In this document: positions 1-6,138 of the stretch, piece after piece
Position numbering within the stretch: position 1 is the first letter of the stretch
How the letters are laid out: every line of letters starts with the position of its first letter
NCBI GenBank assembly: GCA_016194835.1
Contig: JACQAU010000291.1
Coordinates: forward strand, 1 to 10,214
Length of the DNA: 10,214 nucleotides
Direction of reading: 5' to 3'
Origin: Deltaproteobacteria bacterium
GTDB lineage: Bacteria; Bdellovibrionota; UBA1018
The notes under the pieces: model-generated
The model's database searches: none
Told to the model about the DNA's origin: nothing
The model's input: only the letters and a program-made list of their open reading frames with translations
Translations under genes and position numbers: made by a program

Positions 1-22
1 GTCATAATAAAGGGTTATTTTA

Positions 23-78
23 TGAGCCATGCCGAATGAGCCATGCCGAATGAGCCATGCCGAATGAGCCATGCCGAA
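23..78. repeat. Four tandem copies of a 14-bp unit derived from the tRNA-Lys 3' end
   Basis: Four identical copies of TGAGCCATGCCGAA lie head to tail at 23-36, 37-50, 51-64 and 65-78. A partial fifth copy, TGAGCCAT at 79-86, is the 3' acceptor strand plus discriminator base of the adjacent tRNA. Read on the minus strand, each unit gives ATGGCTC followed by A and a TTCGGC spacer, so the tRNA acceptor 3' strand is repeated four more times downstream of the real one. Replication slippage is the simplest origin. Repeated recombination at a tRNA 3' end is an alternative, but no integrase is visible here. Confidence 0.97.
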
Positions 79-151
79 TGAGCCATGATGGATTCGAACC
101 ATCGACCCTCACATTAAAAGTGTGATGCTCTACCACCTGAGCTAATGGCTC
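79..151 (-). tRNA. tRNA-Lys (anticodon TTT)
   Basis: The minus strand folds into a standard 73-nt cloverleaf. The acceptor stem is GAGCCAT/ATGGCTC, followed by TA, a D-arm with GCTC/GAGC around AGGTGGTA, an anticodon stem TCACA/TGTGA around CTTTTAA (anticodon TTT, lysine), a GGGTC variable loop, and a T-arm GATGG/CCATC around TTCGAAT. The discriminator base is A at 79. The next bases are TTC, so CCA is not encoded and must be added by a CCA-adding enzyme. The last 8 nt of the gene are reiterated four times directly downstream, so the precursor carries several alternative partners for the 5' acceptor strand. Identity is secure because every stem pairs. Confidence 0.97.
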
Positions 152-165
152 ATATAAAGTCGTGA

Positions 166-194
166 ATTATCACAATAAAGCTTATGGCTACCAA
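166..194 (-). promoter_or_regulatory. Predicted sigma-70-type promoter of tRNA-Lys
   Basis: On the minus strand, TTGGTA (189-194) lies exactly 17 bp upstream of GATAAT (166-171). The -10 is preceded by TGT, giving an extended -10. Transcription would begin near 159, about 8 nt before the tRNA 5' end at 151, which suits a short tRNA leader. Prediction by motif only. Confidence 0.6.
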
Positions 195-229
195 AGAGTC
201 GGAGATGACGCAAGTCCTTTCTGACACAG

Positions 230-251
230 TTTATTTTGTGCACGAAATAAA
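230..251. promoter_or_regulatory. 22-bp palindrome, candidate operator upstream of the pilin-like operon
   Basis: The left half TTTATTTTGTG (230-240) and right half CACGAAATAAA (241-251) form an inverted repeat with one mismatch in 11 positions, centred on GTGCAC with no spacer. It covers the -35 region of the promoter whose -10 is at 254-259. A dimeric repressor bound here would block RNA polymerase. The regulator is not identifiable from the window. Confidence 0.45.
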
Positions 252-259
252 TGTATAAT
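230..259 (+). promoter_or_regulatory. Predicted promoter of the pilin-like operon
   Basis: A perfect TATAAT lies at 254-259, about 38 nt before the TTG start at 298. The matching -35 is poor: TTTATT at 230-235 with an 18-bp spacer. A promoter with a good -10 and weak -35 overlapped by a palindrome often depends on a regulator. That part is inference. Confidence 0.5.
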
Positions 260-297
260 AATAGGTAGAACGTTAACAATAAAGAGGGTTCCGTTTC

Positions 298-1779
298 TTG
301 AAAACAAATCAGATCAGTAATCAATCAGGCATGAGCTTACCTCAAATTCTCATTGGCTCTGTTGTTATCATATTAGGTGCGCTGGCAGTTGCTCAGTATA
401 CCACAGACTCCTTTCGAGCTCAGAAAGGATTTCAGGCTTATATCGACTTTAACAACCTAATGGGTGAAGCCAAACTCTTAATCAACAACACATCCACGTG
501 TGGAAAAATTTTTTATGAAACAGAGGTAGACGAACAAAACACTAAAATCACCTTTAACCTAAAAACACCAAAAGATATCGCTCTCTATTATCCAGGACTA
601 ATTGTAAATAACAAAAGAACTGCTTTTTTAAGACCATCCCTAGTTGTACACGGGCTTTTTACAAGGTCTGTCCAACTTCTACCCATGCAAACGCCAGAAG
701 AAGACACAACACTACCCTTAGGAATATCCTCAATTCCTGCAATGATCCGCACTGAGATGGAAAGGGGCGTCCCAAGTCTGGCAAGTGAAGGACAGTTGCT
801 GTCACCAAATTTTACAGGTATTGGTGGTCCGTTAATAAAAAATTTTTTAATTAGCCTCATCGTTAATACTGCCAATGATGGAGTATCTACTGTAGAGCGC
901 TGTGGCGTTCAAACAGATTTGCAAATTCAATATGGAATAAAACTTGAGTATGTGGATAAAACTCAAGTCAGAATCAAAGCAAACGGCTTGGATGGTACTG
1001 GCAGAATTTTTGTTAGCAGCATCAACAACCAAGGCCAAGGAGATCTGATTCCTATCGATTTTATAGGAACAGTCGAAGGTAAACTAGCCCCACCGCCCGA
1101 TGGCGATTTAGCTGCTGGACAAAGTGTAGAAGCTAACGTTGGATACGATATCTATCTAACTACCGATGGTGCTGGGATAAAAAGAAAACTCTATTTTGTA
1201 ACAACAGGTACTGCACCACCACCACGCATTGGCTTTACATATATCTCCGAAATCTTAGGCTTTGTTACATACCAACCCAGGGGAGTAAAAGGAAATGGCT
1301 CTCAAGCTGGAAATATTTCTGGTATTGCACCGTTTGATGAAATAGGAGATGGTGAATTTATTTATAGAAACGGAACAGGTGACGCTAAAGTTTTTTTAAC
1401 TTCTAATTATGAAATGAATGTTTCGAGAAGACATTCAGCACCACTGCCAGGCAAAATACCAAATATTGCTTCAGAAGTAACCATAGCAACAGAAAAGGAC
1501 AACCTTACAGGGAGCTCAATTGATCTCACAAAACGATTTTGCTTGCAGATGTCTAGACAAAATCTTCATACAAAACTATGGGAATTCATATACCGCAACT
1601 GTTTAGACTCAAGCGCCATGGTTATTGTGTCTCTTTTGGATCCGCCAGGACTTTCATATACTCCTGAGCGCATTTCGGAGGCATTGTATGCTGGTGACAA
1701 CACTGTAAATACCGCTCAGCCAAACCCCGCAACACTTTGGGTACATGGTTATAAAATTAATTTCAGGATGGGCAGATGA
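298..1779 (+). CDS. Prepilin-type N-terminal domain protein, paralogue 1 (493 aa)
   Basis: Exported pilin-like or pseudopilin-like protein of unknown exact role. Residues 1-11 form a short hydrophilic leader ending in Gly. The segment after the predicted prepilin-peptidase cut (G11/M12) begins MSLPQ and runs into a hydrophobic helix (about 14-34). The usual Glu at mature position 5 is Gln16 here, a departure also known from GspK-type tip pseudopilins. The large C-terminal region has Cys68, Cys202, Cys415 and Cys435, all matched in the two downstream paralogues, which suggests two disulfides outside the cytoplasm. Shared blocks include QYGIK (211-215), GYDIYL (282-287) and a C-terminal HGYKI-to-MGR ending. 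The start is TTG, 9 nt after GAGGG (284-288). At nearly 500 aa it is far longer than a major pilin. Its stop overlaps the ATG of the next small ORF (ATGA). Confidence 0.85.
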   Translation: MKTNQISNQSGMSLPQILIGSVVIILGALAVAQYTTDSFRAQKGFQAYIDFNNLMGEAKLLINNTSTCGKIFYETEVDEQNTKITFNLKTPKDIALYYPGLIVNNKRTAFLRPSLVVHGLFTRSVQLLPMQTPEEDTTLPLGISSIPAMIRTEMERGVPSLASEGQLLSPNFTGIGGPLIKNFLISLIVNTANDGVSTVERCGVQTDLQIQYGIKLEYVDKTQVRIKANGLDGTGRIFVSSINNQGQGDLIPIDFIGTVEGKLAPPPDGDLAAGQSVEANVGYDIYLTTDGAGIKRKLYFVTTGTAPPPRIGFTYISEILGFVTYQPRGVKGNGSQAGNISGIAPFDEIGDGEFIYRNGTGDAKVFLTSNYEMNVSRRHSAPLPGKIPNIASEVTIATEKDNLTGSSIDLTKRFCLQMSRQNLHTKLWEFIYRNCLDSSAMVIVSLLDPPGLSYTPERISEALYAGDNTVNTAQPNPATLWVHGYKINFRMGR

Positions 1780-1859
1780 CAATTCAAGTAATACAATGCT
1801 GCCAAGCTGGAAGCGAGGCTACCGAGAATTGCAAGCGCAGCCCAGGAGGGCGAGCATGA
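1776..1859 (+). CDS. 27-aa mini-ORF 1, ATGA-coupled
   Basis: The ORF starts at the ATG that overlaps the paralogue 1 stop codon (ATGA, 1776-1779), with AGGA at 1765-1768 seven bases upstream. It encodes MTIQVIQCCQ followed by AGSEATEN and a C-terminal CKRSPGGRA. It has no signal peptide or membrane segment. Its stop TGA overlaps the ATG of mini-ORF 2. The SPGGRA tail is encoded by the Shine-Dalgarno and spacer of the next ORF, so that part may be constrained by RNA rather than protein function. Its main role may be to carry ribosomes from one pilin-like gene to the next. A functional microprotein is possible but unproven. Confidence 0.45.
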   Translation: MTIQVIQCCQAGSEATENCKRSPGGRA

Positions 1860-1939
1860 CAATTCAGATAATACAATACTCACGAGCTGGAGGCGAGTGT
1901 ACATCTAATTGCAAGCGCAGCCCAGGAGGGCGAGCATGA
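1856..1939 (+). CDS. 27-aa mini-ORF 2, ATGA-coupled paralogue of mini-ORF 1
   Basis: The ORF starts at the ATG within the mini-ORF 1 stop (ATGA), with AGGAGG at 1844-1849 six bases upstream. It encodes MTIQIIQYSR, AGGECTSN and the same C-terminal CKRSPGGRA. Compared with mini-ORF 1, Val5 becomes Ile, CCQ at 8-10 becomes YSR, and AT at 15-16 becomes CT. Most codon differences change the amino acid, which argues against strong constraint on the N-terminal half. Frame and length are kept. Its stop overlaps the ATG of paralogue 2, preceded by an identical AGGAGG (1924-1929). No function is recognised. Confidence 0.45.
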   Translation: MTIQIIQYSRAGGECTSNCKRSPGGRA

Positions 1940-3326
1940 CAAAAAATTCTTTTTCTGGATTTACTCTAGTCGAAACACTCATTGGATTTAGTATTTTAGT
2001 GACTATTGCTTTAGCGGTTTCTCGACTATCAGTTGATGTTATTCGCTCAAGACAACGGATGAACACAATGATTAATTTTGCCAATATAATGGCTGAACTT
2101 GGTACGATATTCAGCAGTGCCGATACCTGTAAAACAATTTTTACTGATGACTTTACTTATGAACCAATCCAGGACCCCTGCCTTCTCCATTAACCGGCAA
2201 CGGACAAGCCATTGACTTAAACTCTCCGACTGGACAAAAGTTTCGCAAGATACTTGAAAAAGAATTTATTCCTAGAGAAAAACTTAATGTTAGATCTTTA
2301 ATTCTTAGGCCATTAAATCCCGGCCCTTTGGATGAAGGCAGAGGAAATCTTCTGGTTCAACTTCAAGTGTCGTTAGAGAAAACAAACCAAGAAGCATATT
2401 TAAGAAATTTTTTATTAAATCTAATTACACTCACTGAAAATACAACAGAGAATAACCTCAACACAAAAATACTTAAGTGCGGCGTGCAAGCAGAACCACA
2501 AGTTCAATACGGCATGAAGCTAGGTTATATAAACAATAAAACAATTAGATTTGAGCCCAAAAGTCTAGATAATACATCGAGAATTATTGTCAAAAAGATG
2601 AATGCAAGTGATGACATAAGTAAACAAGAAATAGCTACCTCTGATATTGCAAGCGCACTAGATGGGTCCTTAGATACATTTAGTGAAGGCACAAGTGGTG
2701 GTCTTGACCCAAGCGTTTCAGTTCCATTACCGGCTAAAATTGGATTTGATATCTATATTATAAGCAAAAAAGATGGTTTAAATCCAAAGCTTTATTTTGC
2801 AGAAACCGGAAGAGCTCCACAAACTCAGGGAGAATATGAATTCATTTCAGGCATTTTAGGCTTTGTTGCCTATAATATTCCAGATCATGGTGGTATTATT
2901 CCTTTTTCAGATACTGGTAAAGGAGAGTTTCTATTTGAAAGATCAGTTACGCTTTTTAGTGGAGATTTAGATGACTACGGTGCTTCGAATGCTATTGTTG
3001 CAACTAATTTAACTAAACTTGTTCCTCATTTATCTTCTGCACTTTATATTTATTATGAAAAACCAGATATAATGACATTAACAGGCGCGACACAACAAGT
3101 TGATTTAGATAAAGTTTTTTGTATTAGTTTTCAATACGCAAATAACAGTGCTACCACCCCAAAAGAATGTGTGGCTTCGAGTGGAGGTTTTACAATCCCC
3201 GTCACTTCTGATGGCTCAGATAGAATTATAAATGCCCTTAAAATTCGAGGTGAATCCAAAGTGGGCACAAAGAATGCAAAACTATATGTTCGAGGTTTTA
3301 AACTTTTATCAAGGATCGGACAATGA
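1936..3326 (+). pseudogene. Prepilin-type N-terminal domain protein, paralogue 2, with a one-base frameshift
   Basis: The 5' part (1936-2193) encodes a textbook prepilin start: cleavage G8/F9, FTLVE with Glu at mature position 5, a hydrophobic helix to about residue 30, and Cys65 in the TC position matching paralogue 1. Frame 1 ends at TAA 2191-2193. The homologous remainder continues in another frame, which is open from 2163 to the TGA at 3326 and contains CGVQ, QYGMK, GFDIYI, LYF, two more cysteine sites (VFC, KEC) and a GFKLLSRIGQ end. The shift must lie between 2163 and 2190, most likely in CCCC at 2175-2178, where one extra C restores a protein of about 463 aa. An ATG at 2328 could start a fragment but lacks the pilin N-terminus. 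Sequencing error, phase variation and true decay are all possible. The start has AGGAGG at 1924-1929. Confidence 0.8.
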
Positions 3327-4807
3327 GAAAACTACATGAAGTAAAATATAAAAGTGGATTTTCCTTAATAGAACTCGTTATAACTATGGCAGTAGGCACT
3401 ATTGGACTTCTTGCGCTTTCGCATATGTTAGTGTCAAGTTACCAGACGCAAACAAACCTTTTAAAGCAACTAGATATTCAAAACTTTTTAGCAAGACTGG
3501 ACCTAGCCATAAACCAATCCGATAGCTGTACTTCTGGATTAAACCAACAAATCTTAAATCCAAATGGAGTTACTGTTTTAGATGAAATAAAAAACAGAAG
3601 CGGCGCTGCAATTATAAGAAGAGGCGATCGTCCACTAAATGATACCAACGGATTTCGTCTTGAAACATTAAATTTAACATTAGAAACACCGCCTGCCGGA
3701 ACTCCGGTACAAATTCCCTCAGGGAGAAATACGTTTTATGCGGATTTGAACATATGCTTAGCTAAATCTCACGACACATCTATAAGTTGTGAAAATTCAC
3801 CACAAAACATAACTAGATCCTTTCCCTTAGTGCTGGATACCCTGACAGACGGCGGAGTAACCAGAGTTGCACAATGCAGACAAATGAAAACCGTTCCTCT
3901 GCAGTATGGAATTAAATTTGTAAACTATGTCGATTTAGCCTGGTACAATTCGCCACCACCTCCTCCTGGCACGCCAGCACCTCCAGAACCAGATGATAAC
4001 AAAAACATGATTGTTTTATTGCCTTCTGGGTTAAACAACAGTGCTCGTATACTAGTTAAAAACCCAGATCAACCTAAAGCCGCTTTAGTACCAATCACAA
4101 TTCAAAGAAACAGTGACGGAAGCGGTCTTATTGGAGATCTGAGAACGCTTGGACCAGGTGGACGCGATAGTGATGTCCAATCACCTCTCTCAGACAATAC
4201 GGGATATGATGTTTATCTTATTTCAAAAACAATGGGAAAAAATCCACGCCTACTATTTACCAAATCTGGCAATACTCCCGAAATGCCACCAGAATATGCG
4301 CTTAGATCAGAACTGCTTTGGTTTATTGCCTACAACCCCTGGTCTTTTGAGGGAAACGTTAAAAACACCAGTGGAATTGTAAAATTTATCGATCTAGGTT
4401 TTGGAATTTGCGCTTATCCAAATTATACTGAATTTAATATTCCACTCCTCAATCGTTATGATACTAGTTCGGAAATAAACATTAGTTTTGTTGGCAAAGC
4501 ACCAAACTCTGCAACATATGTTAGACTCATAGGCGCAAAATATAGTGTGGATAATTATGGAATTCCGTTTGGTTTAAAAACAGATGCCGACCCAAGCAAT
4601 GACCCAAAATTTTGTATTAAGTATACTATTCCAACGGTTAATTTTGAAATTTATAAAGAATGCGTAGGACAAGACAGTTTTGTTACTATACCAACTCCGC
4701 CTTTAACAATAAAAGTCAAAGGTGAAAATAGTAAATTTCCACCGTGGCCCCCTTCTATTATTTTATCAGTGTGGGGCTGGAAGATCCCAACTCCTATGGG
4801 GCGTTAA
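3323..4807 (+). CDS. Prepilin-type N-terminal domain protein, paralogue 3 (494 aa)
   Basis: Third member of the family. Leader residues 1-12 end in Gly and are followed by FSLIE, so cleavage is expected between G12 and F13 with Glu at mature position 5. A hydrophobic helix spans about 13-38. The four family cysteines are Cys69, Cys185, Cys431 and Cys447, with extra ones at 145, 156 and 363. Shared blocks are LQYGIK (193-198), GYDVYL (294-299) and a WGWKI-to-MGR terminus. A proline-rich insert (about 211-222) interrupts the middle and is absent from the other two. The ATG overlaps the paralogue 2 stop (ATGA) and has AAGGA at 3311-3315. Translation is therefore coupled to paralogue 2, whose frameshift could lower expression. 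Prepilin peptidase and assembly ATPase genes are not in view. Confidence 0.88.
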   Translation: MRKLHEVKYKSGFSLIELVITMAVGTIGLLALSHMLVSSYQTQTNLLKQLDIQNFLARLDLAINQSDSCTSGLNQQILNPNGVTVLDEIKNRSGAAIIRRGDRPLNDTNGFRLETLNLTLETPPAGTPVQIPSGRNTFYADLNICLAKSHDTSISCENSPQNITRSFPLVLDTLTDGGVTRVAQCRQMKTVPLQYGIKFVNYVDLAWYNSPPPPPGTPAPPEPDDNKNMIVLLPSGLNNSARILVKNPDQPKAALVPITIQRNSDGSGLIGDLRTLGPGGRDSDVQSPLSDNTGYDVYLISKTMGKNPRLLFTKSGNTPEMPPEYALRSELLWFIAYNPWSFEGNVKNTSGIVKFIDLGFGICAYPNYTEFNIPLLNRYDTSSEINISFVGKAPNSATYVRLIGAKYSVDNYGIPFGLKTDADPSNDPKFCIKYTIPTVNFEIYKECVGQDSFVTIPTPPLTIKVKGENSKFPPWPPSIILSVWGWKIPTPMGR

Positions 4808-6123
4808 CTCTGAAAAGGATCTTGTAAAAGCAAAGTTTCTTCTCTACCTGGACCAATGCTCAGTAAAACAACAGGGATACCCAAATAGTCTTCAATCGTT
4901 CTTACAAAAGTCTGCATTTCTTGTGGAAGGTCCGAAAAAGACTTCATATTGTTTTTTTCATAACGGGGCCAGCCACTTAGAATTTCATAACTTGGCTCTA
5001 CTTTTTCTAAATCTTCGATGCTAGAAGGCAAGTCATAAAAAGTAGACGACGCATAACGATAGCCGGTACAAATTTTTACATGATCAAAGCCCTGCAAAAC
5101 ATCCGCTTTCATCAGCGCAAGCCCGTGTAGGCCATTGACTTCGACTGCATACTTTAGAGCAATAAGATCTAGCCACCCAATACGTCGTGGCCTCCCAGTT
5201 GTTGCTCCAAACTCAGCTCCAATTTTTCGGATTTCATTAGCCAATTCTTTTTCTGTGTGCTCAATTTCGGTTGGAAATGGCCCTGTTCCAACTCTGGTCG
5301 TATAGGCTTTAGTAATGCCAATGACCTTAGCCTTTAAGTTTAAACCCAAACCAGATCCGGTTAACACTCCACCTGTTACAGTGTTTGAAGAAGTAACATA
5401 GGGATACGTGCCATGATCAACATCTAGAAGTGTGCCTTGAGCACCTTCAAAAAGAATTGGCCGATTATCCCTTACTGCTTCGCTAAGTATGACTCTTACA
5501 TTAGCCACATACGGTTTTAGTTTTTCTCCTAATTTGAGACATTCCTCATACAGTTTATTGAATTCGACTTCTTGTGTGTTAAACAAATGCTTAAATAAAA
5601 TATTTTTTTCTTCTAATGCCAGTTGTAGTTTTGTTTTTAATAACTGGGGCCTTAATAAATCAATAACTTGAATGCCACGTCTGGCTACTTTATCTTCGTA
5701 TGCAGGACCAATCCCCCGCATGGTCGTACCAATTTTTCCTTTTCCATTACCAGCATATTCTTCTCGTAAGCGATCTAAAGTTCTGTGGTAGGGTAAAATC
5801 ACGTGAGCTCTTTCGCTGACACGAATCATTTCGTAAGGCAACACCTGCTTAAACACACCGCTTTCAGCTAAAGATTGAACTTCTTCGAAAAAGATATTTG
5901 GATCAAATACGACCCCATTGGCAATCAAACAAATTTTACCGGCGTGTAAAATGCCACTTGGAATAAGATGTAAAACTGTTTTTTTCCCATTCACCACCAA
6001 AGTGTGGCCTGCATTGTTTCCGCCCTGATAGCGAACAATGTATTCAGCTTTCGCACTAAAAATATCTACAACCTTCCCTTTTCCTTCGTCGCCCCATTGG
6101 GCACCTATTACAATTACATTCAT
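4804..6123 (-). CDS. purA: Adenylosuccinate synthetase
   Basis: Cytoplasmic enzyme joining IMP and aspartate with GTP to give adenylosuccinate, the first committed step from IMP to AMP. The 439 aa match the family length (about 430). Visible motifs are GAQWGDEGKGK at 7-17 with the catalytic Asp12 and P-loop, NNAGHT with catalytic His40, GTTMRGIGPAYEDK (IMP site), EGAQGTLLDVDHGTYPYVTSS, TRVGTGPFPTE, TTGRPRRIGWLD and the C-terminal SIGPGRE guanine-binding loop. The ATG has AAAGAGG (6134-6140) ten bases upstream, overlapping the serA stop, with a 15-nt gap between the genes. It is the last gene of the aminotransferase-serA-purA run. Its stop shares the palindrome TTAA (4804-4807) with the convergent pilin-like gene, so no terminator fits between them. 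Confidence 0.99.
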   Translation of the reverse strand: MNVIVIGAQWGDEGKGKVVDIFSAKAEYIVRYQGGNNAGHTLVVNGKKTVLHLIPSGILHAGKICLIANGVVFDPNIFFEEVQSLAESGVFKQVLPYEMIRVSERAHVILPYHRTLDRLREEYAGNGKGKIGTTMRGIGPAYEDKVARRGIQVIDLLRPQLLKTKLQLALEEKNILFKHLFNTQEVEFNKLYEECLKLGEKLKPYVANVRVILSEAVRDNRPILFEGAQGTLLDVDHGTYPYVTSSNTVTGGVLTGSGLGLNLKAKVIGITKAYTTRVGTGPFPTEIEHTEKELANEIRKIGAEFGATTGRPRRIGWLDLIALKYAVEVNGLHGLALMKADVLQGFDHVKICTGYRYASSTFYDLPSSIEDLEKVEPSYEILSGWPRYEKNNMKSFSDLPQEMQTFVRTIEDYLGIPVVLLSIGPGREETLLLQDPFQS

Positions 6124-6138
6124 ATTAAATATGCCTCT

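Larger units (their letters stand above)
1776..1939 (+). repeat. Two tandem 80-bp repeats, each a coupled mini-ORF
   Basis: Two copies begin at ATG 1776 and 1856, and the next ATG (1936) opens paralogue 2, so the period is exactly 80 bp. The last 30 or so bases of each copy, from AATTGCAAGCG through AGGAGGGCGAGC to ATGACA, are identical. The first 50 differ at about a dozen positions with no indels. The conserved part holds the ribosome-binding site of the following ATG. The repeats look more GC-rich than their surroundings. Confidence 0.9.

Noticed and set aside
23..86. The tandem 14-bp units as a CRISPR array
   Set aside because: The repeats are directly adjacent with no unique spacers, the unit is too short, and it derives from the neighbouring tRNA.
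588..1038. Minus-strand ORFs opposite the first pilin-like gene
   Set aside because: They lie fully within a clearly coding plus-strand gene, have no ribosome-binding site and show no recognisable protein features.
1745..1939. A 64-aa ORF, and a TTG 1909 extension, covering the repeat region in other frames
   Set aside because: The ATGA-coupled mini-ORFs have proper Shine-Dalgarno sites and matched repeat frames. The TTG 1909 extension adds residues to a pilin leader that already has an ATG with AGGAGG.
2170..2182. Programmed -1 ribosomal frameshift in paralogue 2
   Set aside because: The CCCC run is not a classic X XXY YYZ slippery heptamer in the zero frame, and I saw no clear downstream pseudoknot. 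An indel is simpler.
4149..4382. A 77-aa plus-strand ORF inside paralogue 3
   Set aside because: It is an out-of-frame shadow of a continuous conserved coding frame, with no initiation signal.
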